Assembly: GCA_964251665.1 (NCBI GenBank)
Contig: CAXUKO010000029.1
Location: 1 to 49,592, forward strand
From: JBBQLG01 sp964251665
GTDB taxonomy: Bacteria; Bacteroidota; Bacteroidia; Cytophagales; Spirosomataceae
Length of the DNA: 49,592 bases
Direction of reading: 5' to 3'
Shown here: in pieces, positions 40,944 to 49,561 of the stretch
Numbering within the stretch: position 1 is the first letter of the stretch
Layout of the letters: the number at the start of each line of letters is the position of its first letter
The notes under the pieces: generated by a model
The model's database searches: none
Seen by the model: the letters and a program-made list of their open reading frames with translations, nothing else
What the model was told of the DNA's origin: nothing
Program-made: the position numbers and the translations under genes

Positions 40944-41774
40944 ATGCCTGAACTGCCCGAAGTCGAAATCCGCCGTCAATACCTCGAATCCTCCGCACTA
41001 AATCAACCTGTTTCACACATTGACGTTGAAGACCGGAAACTCCTGACAACCGATCTGGCAACGCTTATCGAATCGCTGACAGGACGTTCGTTTACGGGAA
41101 CGCGACGAGTTGGCAAAAATCTGTTCGTGTTTACGGACGAACCCGGTGTCATTTTACGGATGCACTTTGGCATGACCGGCGATCTGGAATACTATCACTC
41201 ATCGCTCGACCGGCCCCGCTTTGCCCGCATTGTCTTTCACTTTACGAACGGCTTCAACCTGGGGTTTCTTTGTCCCCGGAAATTTGAGCGAGTGGGACTG
41301 GTCGATAATATCGACGCATTTCTGTCCAAGAAGAAAATTGGACCCGACGGGCTGACAATTTCACCCACGCAACTTGCCGAAGCTGTCCGCCGAAAGAAAG
41401 CTCTGATTAAGCCCGTTTTACTCGATCAGAGCGTCGTGGCTGGACTGGGTAACTGGATTGTTGATGAAGTGCTGTTTCAGGCTCGTATTCACCCGGAGCG
41501 CATCTCAAATACGCTGTCCGACGATGAGATGTACCGGGTGCAGGAGTCGATTAAACTAGTGCTCGAAACGGCTATTCATTACGAAGCCCTGTACCGCGAC
41601 TTTCCTCCGTCCTTCCTGATTCACGTGCGCGAGTGGGATGCATCACCGTACGATGATGTAGAAGCGCATAAGTTCTGCCCACGTTGCGGCACCCGTATCG
41701 AACGGATCACTGTTGGCGGACGTACTACGTTCTTTTGCCCGACGGATCAGGTGTTGTCTGCTCCCGTCCCATAA
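40944..41774 (+). CDS. mutM: Formamidopyrimidine-DNA glycosylase (Fpg/MutM or Nei family)
   Basis: A 276-aa base-excision repair enzyme that would remove oxidised purines. The N-terminus MPELPEVEIRR carries the catalytic Pro-2 and Glu-3. The lysine of RRVGKNLFVF matches Lys-57 of E. coli MutM. The H2TH region includes GLGNWIVDEVLFQARIHP near 168-185. The C-terminal zinc finger has Cys at 245, 248 and 265, but the fourth ligand is Asp-268 (CPTDQ instead of the usual CPxCQ); the conserved Arg-260 is present. The last nine codons and stop overlap the end of the converging permease gene by 28 bases. Fpg and Nei subtypes are hard to separate by eye. Confidence 0.9.
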   Translation: MPELPEVEIRRQYLESSALNQPVSHIDVEDRKLLTTDLATLIESLTGRSFTGTRRVGKNLFVFTDEPGVILRMHFGMTGDLEYYHSSLDRPRFARIVFHFTNGFNLGFLCPRKFERVGLVDNIDAFLSKKKIGPDGLTISPTQLAEAVRRKKALIKPVLLDQSVVAGLGNWIVDEVLFQARIHPERISNTLSDDEMYRVQESIKLVLETAIHYEALYRDFPPSFLIHVREWDASPYDDVEAHKFCPRCGTRIERITVGGRTTFFCPTDQVLSAPVP

Positions 41775-43108
41775 GTCCCCGACTGCCTGACAACTAGTCG
41801 ATACAAAGGGTAACTCAGTAGTAGAAACCCAACCGCATAGGCACTGCTGAGCGGGTCGCCCCAAATAGCACCGGCCAGAAAGGCTATAGATGCTAACAGG
41901 ACCAACCAGGGTACTATTGGGTAGCCCCAGACTTTATACGGGCGGGGCAGTTCGGGTTCGGTCTGCCGCAGCCGTAGCAAAGCCGCCATTGCCGACCCGT
42001 AGCACATAACGAAAAAGAACGTAGCAATGTCGGAAAGGCGCAGATAAAGACCGCTAATAATTAGCAGAATCGACATACCAGCCGTGAGTACCAGTGCCGT
42101 TCCCGGAGTGCCGCCAGTGTTCACATACGTCCCCTGCTTAATAAATAAACCATCGCGGCTTAGTGCATATAATACGCGGGGGTTAAACATAATCTGGGCG
42201 TTGATAATACCCAGCACAGAGATTAACAGGAGCAGGGTGATGAATTGGCCGCTCCGCTCGCCAAAAATCAGCCGAACGGCGTCAGCAGCCGGTAGTTTTG
42301 ATTGGGCTAACTGATCCAGTGGCATTACGTACAGCAGCGCCAGATTAATAAGCAGATAAATACTGATAATGAGGATAATGCCACCGATCATGGAGCGGGG
42401 CAGCGTTTTAGCCGGGTCTGTATTCTCTTCGGCAAAGTAGGCAGCCGTATGCCAGCCATCGTAGGTGTAGAAGACAGCCTGTAGTGCGGTAATTAGCCCC
42501 AGGATAAACGGTTTCTCGGGTGAGAGACTGGCTACAACTGGTTGGGCGCTCCTTTCGCCACCGCCGAATATAAAACAGACAGCTATTAGGCCAAACAGGC
42601 CAACTGCTTTCAGAAAACTCATAATCTCCTGCGCCCGACTGGCTGATTTTAAGCCAATCCAGTGAAAAAGCGTAAAGATTACCAGCGTACCCACCGCCAT
42701 GGCAGGCACGTAGGCAGTAGTGCCGGGCAAGAGCAGGGCTATATATTCGCACATGGTATACGACGAAAAAGCCATTGCGGCTGCGCTGCCAATCCAGCTG
42801 CTCCAGCCAATCACGAAGCCAATGTAATCACCAAACGCCCGGCGGGCAAATGGATACCACCCCCCGGCGCGGGGTACCATAACGCCCAGTTCAATGACGC
42901 ATAGGGTTCCCAGCAGAGCGTAAATACCAACTACAATCCAAACGCCCATAATCCAGACAGGATCGCGCAGTTCGGCGGCAATCAAGCCGGGTTTTCGTAG
43001 AATACCAGTGCCAATGGTACCACCAATCGTAACGGCAATACCGAAACCAACGCCCAGAATTTTCAGGAGCGGGCGGGAGCGGGCGGATAAAGACGGTGCG
43101 GTTTGCAT
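41747..43108 (-). CDS. APC superfamily amino acid permease
   Basis: A 453-aa inner-membrane transporter with about twelve hydrophobic helices. The first helix has the unwound substrate/ion-binding stretch GGTIGTGILRKPG near 28-40, typical of the APC fold. Other typical features are the segment PRAGGWYPFARRAFGDYIGFVIGW near 80-103 and FYTYDGWHTAAYFAEE near 215-230. It would exchange or import amino acids; the substrate is unknown. I chose the ATG at 43106-43108 because the longer frame adds a non-hydrophobic stretch that crosses the promoter region of the fluoride channel gene. Its 3' end overlaps mutM by 28 bases. Confidence 0.9.
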   Translation of the reverse strand: MQTAPSLSARSRPLLKILGVGFGIAVTIGGTIGTGILRKPGLIAAELRDPVWIMGVWIVVGIYALLGTLCVIELGVMVPRAGGWYPFARRAFGDYIGFVIGWSSWIGSAAAMAFSSYTMCEYIALLLPGTTAYVPAMAVGTLVIFTLFHWIGLKSASRAQEIMSFLKAVGLFGLIAVCFIFGGGERSAQPVVASLSPEKPFILGLITALQAVFYTYDGWHTAAYFAEENTDPAKTLPRSMIGGIILIISIYLLINLALLYVMPLDQLAQSKLPAADAVRLIFGERSGQFITLLLLISVLGIINAQIMFNPRVLYALSRDGLFIKQGTYVNTGGTPGTALVLTAGMSILLIISGLYLRLSDIATFFFVMCYGSAMAALLRLRQTEPELPRPYKVWGYPIVPWLVLLASIAFLAGAIWGDPLSSAYAVGFLLLSYPLYRLVVRQSGTYGTGADNT

Positions 43109-43135
43109 GGGAAAAGAGGGAGCCAAAGTTGGTGA

Positions 43136-43182
43136 TGCTGACGAAAGTAGTAGTTTCGCCGGATAAATCGCCCTCGTCAGCA
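43136..43182. promoter_or_regulatory. Inverted repeat in the permease/fluoride-channel divergent region
   Basis: TGCTGACGA (43136-43144) and TCGTCAGCA (43174-43182) are perfect 9-base inverted arms 29 bases apart. They lie in the 78-base gap between the divergent permease and fluoride-channel genes, directly before the fluoride-channel start codon. The site may be an operator, or a decayed REPIN-like element, as the flanks resemble the copy at 2330-2404. Confidence 0.4.
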
Positions 43183-43186
43183 CAGA

Positions 43187-43561
43187 ATGACACATCCAAT
43201 TGTACTGGTTTTCCTCGGTGGTGGTATAGGTAGTGTTATCCGCTATCTGGCCGGACGGCTCATACCGGCTACAGTGGGTGGCGCAGCTTTTCCAATGGCT
43301 ATTCTAACGGTCAACATCATTGCCAGTGGTCTGTTGGGCTGGGTTGTGGGTTGGGTGCTGGCCCGGTCAACCGGCGACGAAGCCCGGCTGCTAATTGGTG
43401 TTGGGTTCTGTGGAGGGTTGAGTACGTTCTCCAGTTTTAGCTACGATACTGTTGTGTTGCTTCAGGCCGGGCGTTGGGGCGCGGCTTTTCTGAATATAGC
43501 GTTGAATGTACTACTTTGTTTATCAGCCTCAGCCGGTGGCTTGTGGCTGGCCGACCGCTGA
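43187..43561 (+). CDS. crcB: Fluoride channel CrcB/Fluc
   Basis: A 124-aa membrane protein with four hydrophobic helices. Fluc signatures are visible: FLGGGIGSVIRYLAGRLIP near the start, ILTVNIIASGLLGWVVG in helix 2 (with the conserved Asn), and GFCGGLSTFSSFSYDTVVLL in helix 3, including the central break that carries the sodium site and the Phe box. Proteins of this family form dual-topology dimers and export fluoride. The start codon at 43187 lies right after an inverted repeat. I looked for a fluoride riboswitch in the leader and did not find one; the leader is too short for it. Confidence 0.95.
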   Translation: MTHPIVLVFLGGGIGSVIRYLAGRLIPATVGGAAFPMAILTVNIIASGLLGWVVGWVLARSTGDEARLLIGVGFCGGLSTFSSFSYDTVVLLQAGRWGAAFLNIALNVLLCLSASAGGLWLADR

Positions 43562-43593
43562 CTGACCACGCCTAAATTATTACCTAAAAAACG

Positions 43594-45066
43594 ATGCACT
43601 CCTGTCTCTATCTGCCTTTGTCCCTATTTTTGTGCATGATTGCTGATTCCTCTTTTGGGCAGGACACCACGCTCGCCCGCCAACTACATGATGCTCACGC
43701 CACGCTGGCGGAATCAACACTGACGCATCGCCGGTTTAAACACAGCGACCTTATTCCGTTGCTGGATTCATTGAAGACCAAGCCGTTGTTCACAGTAAAC
43801 CAGGTAGGCGAGTCGGTAGAAAAACGGGCTATAGTTCAGGTAAAAGCGGGTACCGGTTCAATACCCGTGTTGCTCTGGTCGCAGATGCATGGCGATGAAG
43901 CTACGGCCACGATGGCTCTTTTCGACATCTTCAATTTCTTACAGGCCAGCAACGACGGCTTCGATGCATTTCGGGAAATGATTCTGAGCCGGACATCACT
44001 CTATTTCATTCCTATGCTCAACCCGGACGGCGCCGAACGGTTTCAGCGACGCAATGCGCTGGATATTGATCTGAACCGTGATGCCCTGCGTTTGCAATCG
44101 CCCGAAGCCGTTTTGCTGAAAAAACTACAGCAAACCCTGAAACCCCTGGTCGGCTTTAACCTGCATGATCAGAACCCCCGCTACAGTGTCGGGCGAACGG
44201 GAAAACAGGCCACGCTCTCTTTTCTGGCCACGGCCTACGATGCGGGCCGAAATGTGAATAGTGTGCGTAAACGCTCGATGCAACTCATTGCAGGTATGAA
44301 CCGGGCACTACAACCCTTCATTCCCGGCCGCATCGGCCGGTACGACGATGAGTTTGAACCCCGTGCTTTTGGCGATAATATCCAGAAATGGGGTACTACA
44401 CTGGTGCTGATCGAATCGGGCGGCTATCCCGATGATCCCGAGAAGCAGTACATCCGTAAGCTGAATTTTGTGGCTATCCTGACCGCACTGAAAGCGATTG
44501 CTGATGGCAGCTACGCCAGCGAATCCATTGCGGATTATCAGGCCATTCCCGAAAACGGAAGACCACTGTTTGACCTCCTGATTCGGAACGCGCAGATCAC
44601 CCGAAATGGGAAACCATACGTGCTGGATATTGGCATTAACCGGCACGAGGTCAACAATGAAACGGCTACCCAGTTCGGGTACCGGAGTGAGATTGAAGAC
44701 TTGGGCGACTTATCAACATTTCATGGGTTGGAAGAAGTCGACGCTACGGGGCTACAGGTGGCTGCCGTTAGCATTTACCCGCAGGAGATCGCTTCTGTTG
44801 CTAACCTCCCACTGAATGACCTGGATTCACTACGCCAGCAGGGCACTGTTGCCTTTATGGTAAAACAGCGACCAAAGGAATCGTTTTTTGCCGAGCCGGT
44901 TCATTTGCTGAAACGTGGACAAACCGCATTAGAACCAATAAAACTGGGCCATATACCAACATTTTTACTTAAACAGGGCGACCAGATTCAGCGCATAGTT
45001 GTCAACGGTTTCAGCGTCGAACCGGGCAACTATGTTTCCAAAAAACAGATTGGTGTCGTTGACTGA
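43594..45066 (+). CDS. Secreted M14-family zinc carboxypeptidase-like protein
   Basis: A 490-aa exported peptidase. The signal peptide (about residues 1-22, ending SSFGQ) is clear. Zinc ligands H99 and E102 lie in QMHGDEATA, and the third is H191 in GFNLHDQNPR. The catalytic Glu is E274 in LVLIESGGYPDDP. The segments NPDGAERFQRRN and IDLNRDALRLQSPEA bind substrate in this family. The C-terminal 180 residues are an extra beta-rich region of unknown role. It likely trims peptides or peptidoglycan stem peptides outside the cytoplasm. It follows crcB by 32 bases on the same strand, so cotranscription is possible but the functions are unrelated. Confidence 0.9.
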   Translation: MHSCLYLPLSLFLCMIADSSFGQDTTLARQLHDAHATLAESTLTHRRFKHSDLIPLLDSLKTKPLFTVNQVGESVEKRAIVQVKAGTGSIPVLLWSQMHGDEATATMALFDIFNFLQASNDGFDAFREMILSRTSLYFIPMLNPDGAERFQRRNALDIDLNRDALRLQSPEAVLLKKLQQTLKPLVGFNLHDQNPRYSVGRTGKQATLSFLATAYDAGRNVNSVRKRSMQLIAGMNRALQPFIPGRIGRYDDEFEPRAFGDNIQKWGTTLVLIESGGYPDDPEKQYIRKLNFVAILTALKAIADGSYASESIADYQAIPENGRPLFDLLIRNAQITRNGKPYVLDIGINRHEVNNETATQFGYRSEIEDLGDLSTFHGLEEVDATGLQVAAVSIYPQEIASVANLPLNDLDSLRQQGTVAFMVKQRPKESFFAEPVHLLKRGQTALEPIKLGHIPTFLLKQGDQIQRIVVNGFSVEPGNYVSKKQIGVVD

Positions 45067-45182
45067 CATGGATTGTTCTTAAAAGCATAACGCTGGCGTA
45101 ACACAGGTGTGGGGTGGTGCAGATAACTTTGCAACAGCTTTTCTCCATCGGATATAGCTTTTACATTTCATATTGGTGTCGC

Positions 45183-45216
45183 AAAAAAAGGCCGGAGTTC
45201 TGCTCCGGCTTTTTTT
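45183..45216. terminator. Bidirectional terminator between the M14 and receptor genes
   Basis: A compact GC-rich stem (GCCGGAG at 45191-45197 and CTCCGGC at 45203-45209) with a 5-base loop. An A-run lies before it and a run of seven T after it. It can end both the plus-strand peptidase transcript and the minus-strand receptor transcript. Confidence 0.9.
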
Positions 45217-45235
45217 ATGCGCCATAGAAACGAAA

Positions 45236-45261
45236 CCGCCTGATCCGAATAGATCAGGCGG
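45236..45261 (-). terminator. Hairpin just after the receptor gene
   Basis: A perfect 10-bp stem (CCGCCTGATC at 45236-45245 and GATCAGGCGG at 45252-45261) with a 6-base loop. It lies 25 bases past the receptor stop codon. The T-tract is poor, so it may protect the mRNA end while the hairpin at 45183 does the termination. Confidence 0.6.
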
Positions 45262-45286
45262 CTTGAAACAAGATAGTTTATGCTGG

Positions 45287-48200
45287 TTAGAACGTGTACC
45301 GGGCACCAAATTGCATCTGCCAGCGCGAAGACAGCGGATCAATCGAGTAAGGCGCACCTGGCTTCGACCATGTAAAGGTTGGATCGGCCGTGCCACCGGG
45401 GTTTGTCGCCCGACTCAAACCAACTGATGCTGTCGAGTTGAATGTATTTGGCGAAAAATAGACGTAACCAAGCTTCTTGTCCAACAAATTCAGGAAGTTG
45501 ATAATGTCGTAGGTAAGCTGAATTGACTTCCGGCCCTGTAGTTTGAACTCATGCAGGAAACGCAGATCCATCGTATTGTTCCAGGGCGTACGGCCACCAT
45601 TCCGCTCAGTGAAATCGCCTTTACGTGTGCTTAGATAGCTGTCGCTATTTACGTAATTCATAAAGTCCTGTGCCTGCGTACCTGTTGGCAATAATTTCTG
45701 TGCTTCGGCAAGGTCTTTTGGAATATACGCTAAGCTATTGGCTTGTCCCGACCCGTCGACGGTCGTGTTTACATAACCCCAAGAGAATGGCGTACCCGAC
45801 TGGAGCGAGTAAAACAGCGTTACAGTCGTAGCATTGTGGGGATTCCATATTTGCCGGTAATTGACCGTACCGACAATCCGGTTGCGAATGTCGAAGTTTG
45901 AGTAAGCCAGTTTCGGGCTATTCGGCGACAGTGCCTGGTTCAACTGCCAGTTCGATTCCATCGAGTTCCGAATACCATTAGTCAGGTCATACGATTTACC
46001 GTAGGTGTAAGCGGCAGAGAAGCCGAGACCCATCTGGTAGTTTTTCTGAACCTGAAACGTCAGGCTATACCGGTATCCCTGATTTGTATTCGAGAGCAGG
46101 TAGGCATTCGCAAAGTTATTATTGATGCGCTGTGCACCCGCTGTGCCGTTGGCTGCAATATAAATAGGCTGCTGATGCTGGGTATCGTAGTTGTAATACC
46201 GAACGGTGTCCTTCGTATTAATCTGTTGGAATTGCAGGTCCTTAATCACTTTCGTGTACAAACCTTCAACCGTGAATTTATAACCGCCTACCGTATAGTC
46301 TACCGCCACGTTGGTACGGAACATTTGCGGCATCTTAAAATTATTATCAATCAGGTCAGCCTGTGTTCTGCGGGCGCCCCCTGTAGCGGCATTGGCACCA
46401 GAAGCACCACCCGTCTGCTGGTTAAGCGGATCTCCTTTAACCCGGTTGGCAGCCGATGCTGTAGCGTTGTTATTGTAATCGTAGGCACCGTAGCCAACGC
46501 CATCATTATAGAAAGCATAACCCAGCCAGGCAAAGGGTATCCGCCCGGTAAACAGCCCGGTTCCACCCCGAATTACAACGCTCTTATCACCTTTCAGATC
46601 GATATTGAACCCTAACCGCGGAGAAATCTGAACGTTATCGAGGTACTTGTTCGTGATCTGATTCAACGGAGTGTAGGTATAAGTCGTTCCGTAATTCCGA
46701 TCACCGGGTGAGCTGGCAACCTGAGGGCTCAGAGTAGGCTTTTTAGGAACACCAGAGTAATCAAACCGGATGCCGGGAGAAAGTTTAATCCGATCTGTCA
46801 GTTGAATCTCATCCTGAGCGTACAAACTCAACAGGTTGACGTTGAAATTCGCGTAAGGGTTATTAAACTGGTAATCGAGATTATTTTGTGCATCCCCGAA
46901 AGCATACGATCCCCGCACCCGGTTAGGCAATTTGCCCAATAGCGCGTCTACTCCATTATTGAAGGTAAAACTGCCGGGAACTGTAGCACCAGCATAGGAA
47001 ATCCGGCCATTCGGCGAATTCACAAATCCGTAGTCGATGTTGTAGAACTCGTTATGCGTGCCAACGGTAAACGTGTTTTTACCGGCGTAAAAGGTAAAGT
47101 TGTCCGTGAGTTCAAACGTCTTCTGGCGTAGGTTAAACACCGATGCTTCCCGGTCATTACCCAGGAAAACCGTGCCGCCGTTGTAAGCGATTTCTACCTG
47201 AGGGAAAGTCGGCACGTTGGACAGTGTCGTACGATAATCGTGTACACTGGAGTAACCCAAAATCAAACTGTTCGATGACCGGCCACCAAACTGGCTTTTC
47301 AACTCAGCTACCGTGCTGGTTTGATTATTCGTTTGTTTGTAATCAATGCTGCCAAAACGGAAGTTTTGGGCGTCGCGCTCCAGGTTAGTAGCTTCCGAAA
47401 ACACCGTGTTATTACGAATGCTCAGTTGATGCTTGTCGCTGATGTTCCAATCCAACCGATTAAAAAACTTGGTGCTCTTGGAGTAAATAGAGTAGTCTCC
47501 GTAAGCTCCCGCATCAAATCCATAGTTGGTTTTAACAAAATCGCTGATCTGCTGTGCTACCGCTACGTCCTTAATGAGCGAACCGGGCGTACCTGCCTGA
47601 AATTGAACAGGGTCCTGACGCCGGGTGATCTCTTCGTTCGTGAAGAAGAACAGTTTATTTTTAATCAATGGCAGTCCTACGCGAACCCCGGTCTGGTATT
47701 CATAGAACGAACTCGGCAGCTTTTCTTTTGCAGCCGACGCACCATTCCACTGGCCTACCAGAGTTGCGTTACGACCAAATCCATACACAGAACCAGTCAC
47801 CTCATTAGTACCGCTACGGGTAACGGCATTCACGGAACCACCCAAGAAGTTACCTAACCGTACATCAAATGGTGCTACGGCTACCTGAATATCCTGTATG
47901 GCGTCTAAACTAATCGGATTAGTACGGGTACTTGATCCCGGTTGGCCCGACGTACCGGTTGAACCACCCACCGACGGACTAAACCCAATGGCATCATTAT
48001 TGATCGCACCATCGACAGTTACGTTGTTATACCGAAAATTGGTACCCGCGAATGAGTTGTTATTATTCACTTGGGGCGAAAGACGGGTCATATCCGTCAA
48101 ACTTCTGGAGATAGTCGGTAATCGGCGAATCGTTTCGCTTCCTACGTTGATACCAGCTCCTTCGCGTTCTCCCTCTCGGTTGGCTTTTACAACAACCTCA

Positions 48201-48544
48201 GTAAGTTGCGTATTTGCATCTTCCAGAATGATGTTCAAATTCGTGGTTTCTCCAAGTTGCAGGGTAATATCTGATGTGGTAGCTGTTTTATAACTTACAT
48301 AAGAAACAATGACCTGATATGGCCCCCCGGCATTCATGTTATTGATCCGATAACGACCCTCTGCGTCTGTAACGGCCGCGTATTTTGTACCTGTTGGCGT
48401 ATATACAGCCTGGACTGTCGCACCTATCAGACTTTCTTTCTTAAAATCGGTAATATGGCCACTCAATCCACTGGTAGTTACCTGAGCCTGTGTGGTTAGA
48501 GTCAGTACCAGCGAAAGAACCAGTACAGATACGTAAAATTTCAT
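45287..48544 (-). CDS. Oar-like TonB-dependent outer-membrane receptor
   Basis: A 1085-aa outer-membrane protein. Order of parts: signal peptide 1-20 (ending TTQAQ); carboxypeptidase-regulatory-like domain about 25-110 (GLSGHITDFKKESLIGATVQ); a plug domain about 115-235 with VVVKANREGE and IQDIQVAVAPFDVRLGNFLGGSVNAVTR; then a large beta barrel ending in the C-terminal signature QFGARYTF, whose terminal Phe suits BAM-mediated assembly. The plug pattern and barrel resemble Oar, known from Myxococcus and many Bacteroidota, rather than SusC, and no SusD partner gene is adjacent. The ligand is unknown. It is a single gene, divergent from an Rrf2 regulator across 428 bases. Confidence 0.92.
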   Translation of the reverse strand: MKFYVSVLVLSLVLTLTTQAQVTTSGLSGHITDFKKESLIGATVQAVYTPTGTKYAAVTDAEGRYRINNMNAGGPYQVIVSYVSYKTATTSDITLQLGETTNLNIILEDANTQLTEVVVKANREGEREGAGINVGSETIRRLPTISRSLTDMTRLSPQVNNNNSFAGTNFRYNNVTVDGAINNDAIGFSPSVGGSTGTSGQPGSSTRTNPISLDAIQDIQVAVAPFDVRLGNFLGGSVNAVTRSGTNEVTGSVYGFGRNATLVGQWNGASAAKEKLPSSFYEYQTGVRVGLPLIKNKLFFFTNEEITRRQDPVQFQAGTPGSLIKDVAVAQQISDFVKTNYGFDAGAYGDYSIYSKSTKFFNRLDWNISDKHQLSIRNNTVFSEATNLERDAQNFRFGSIDYKQTNNQTSTVAELKSQFGGRSSNSLILGYSSVHDYRTTLSNVPTFPQVEIAYNGGTVFLGNDREASVFNLRQKTFELTDNFTFYAGKNTFTVGTHNEFYNIDYGFVNSPNGRISYAGATVPGSFTFNNGVDALLGKLPNRVRGSYAFGDAQNNLDYQFNNPYANFNVNLLSLYAQDEIQLTDRIKLSPGIRFDYSGVPKKPTLSPQVASSPGDRNYGTTYTYTPLNQITNKYLDNVQISPRLGFNIDLKGDKSVVIRGGTGLFTGRIPFAWLGYAFYNDGVGYGAYDYNNNATASAANRVKGDPLNQQTGGASGANAATGGARRTQADLIDNNFKMPQMFRTNVAVDYTVGGYKFTVEGLYTKVIKDLQFQQINTKDTVRYYNYDTQHQQPIYIAANGTAGAQRINNNFANAYLLSNTNQGYRYSLTFQVQKNYQMGLGFSAAYTYGKSYDLTNGIRNSMESNWQLNQALSPNSPKLAYSNFDIRNRIVGTVNYRQIWNPHNATTVTLFYSLQSGTPFSWGYVNTTVDGSGQANSLAYIPKDLAEAQKLLPTGTQAQDFMNYVNSDSYLSTRKGDFTERNGGRTPWNNTMDLRFLHEFKLQGRKSIQLTYDIINFLNLLDKKLGYVYFSPNTFNSTASVGLSRATNPGGTADPTFTWSKPGAPYSIDPLSSRWQMQFGARYTF

Positions 48545-48972
48545 CGAATTTGATCAGTTGATTAGCAACCGCAAAAGTCGTGTAGATACATGAAGGCTAT
48601 ATTATGGCAATGTTATAAATTGCAGCAACACAATTAACAAATTATTAAGTACTCGTAAAACATCAATCAGGCTTTGACACTTAGGCATTATGATTGTTGT
48701 AGACCTCAAATTAGTACAGCATATATTACTGTTTTCAACTTCTGGATAAGGTGAAAACATACCTATAGATACGACCCAAACGGCACTTAGCAGGTAAATA
48801 CGCTGTACTTAATCGCTGTTACTTTTATTTGAATTATTCGTCTGAGTAGTAAGGAAAAAAAATTAAAAAATTGTCTTATTAGAAGAAGCTCTTTAACTTG
48901 CCTGTTTATTACAAACCTGCATACATTCAGGTACTTACCACCCACTTTTAAAACCTCACGGTAGCCGTAACA
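48545..48972. other. 428-bp AT-rich divergent intergenic region
   Basis: This region separates the receptor gene from the Rrf2 gene and must hold both promoters. It is clearly AT-richer than the flanking genes, with an A-tract around 48855-48870. I see no coding frame, no long palindrome and no promoter match that I would defend. An Rrf2 binding site here is possible but not identified. Confidence 0.5.
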
Positions 48973-49467
48973 ATGATCTCTAAAAAAGCAAAGTATGCCA
49001 TTAAAGCCTTAAAAGTCCTCACAGAGGAGTATGGTAAAGGGCCCGTGTTAATTTCGTATATCTCGGCGAAAGAAAACATTCCCAAAAAATTTCTGGAAGC
49101 AATCCTGTTAGAATTGCGCAATCATGGCATACTTCAGAGTCAAAAAGGCAAAGGAGGGGGTTACCTGCTTCGCATAGATCCGGGTCGCGTTAATTTGGCA
49201 CAGGTTCTACGAGTTATTGACGGGCCGATTGCACCTACACCCTGCGTATCATTTAACTTCTACGTTCGTTGTGATGATTGTCAGGATGAAGTTACCTGTG
49301 CTTTAAAGCCTATTATGGAACGGGTTCGCGATGCCAATCTGGGTGTTTATGAAAACACGACACTCATGACTTTCTTAAATCCTTCTTCATTGGAAACGAA
49401 AGAAATACCTATCGGCTTGAAAGCCCAGGCTGATACTGCTGATAGTAAAGCCCTAATGTCGGCTTAG
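48973..49467 (+). CDS. Rrf2 family transcriptional regulator
   Basis: A 164-aa DNA-binding protein of the Rrf2 family. The N-terminal winged helix is clear: MISKKAKYAIKALKVL, the recognition region ENIPKKFLEAILLELRNHGIL near 34-54, and the wing SQKGKGGGYLL near 56-66. The sensor region has Cys at 91, 100, 103 and 109. Many Rrf2 proteins use three Cys to hold an iron-sulfur cluster (IscR, NsrR), and the spacing differs here (C-x8-C-x2-C-x5-C). It may sense redox state, iron or nitric oxide. The target is unknown; the divergent Oar-like receptor gene is a candidate. It converges on the rRNA operon with a terminator between. Confidence 0.92.
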   Translation: MISKKAKYAIKALKVLTEEYGKGPVLISYISAKENIPKKFLEAILLELRNHGILQSQKGKGGGYLLRIDPGRVNLAQVLRVIDGPIAPTPCVSFNFYVRCDDCQDEVTCALKPIMERVRDANLGVYENTTLMTFLNPSSLETKEIPIGLKAQADTADSKALMSA

Positions 49468-49511
49468 ATAACTATATCATACTTTTATTCTTTCCCTTTG
49501 TGGAAGGGCAT

Positions 49512-49546
49512 AAAAAAGCCCCCGACTCGATTGAGCCGGGGGCTTT
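49512..49546. terminator. Terminator between the Rrf2 gene and the rRNA operon
   Basis: A strong stem (GCCCCCG at 49518-49524 and CGGGGGC at 49537-49543) with an inner CTC/GAG pair, flanked by A6 on the left and T4 on the right. The A-run gives a T-tract on the minus strand, so it mainly ends the rRNA transcript. It can also end the Rrf2 transcript. Confidence 0.9.
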
Positions 49547-49561
49547 TACTTATAACAAGAG

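Noticed and set aside
43109..43186. Fluoride riboswitch before crcB
   Set aside because: The 78-base leader contains GGTGATG but not the pairing CGCC and the later GGGCTGATG elements of the crcB motif, and the whole motif would not fit.
45287..48544. SusC-type receptor of a polysaccharide utilisation locus
   Set aside because: There is no SusD gene next to it, no glycoside hydrolase nearby, and the plug and barrel resemble Oar more than SusC.
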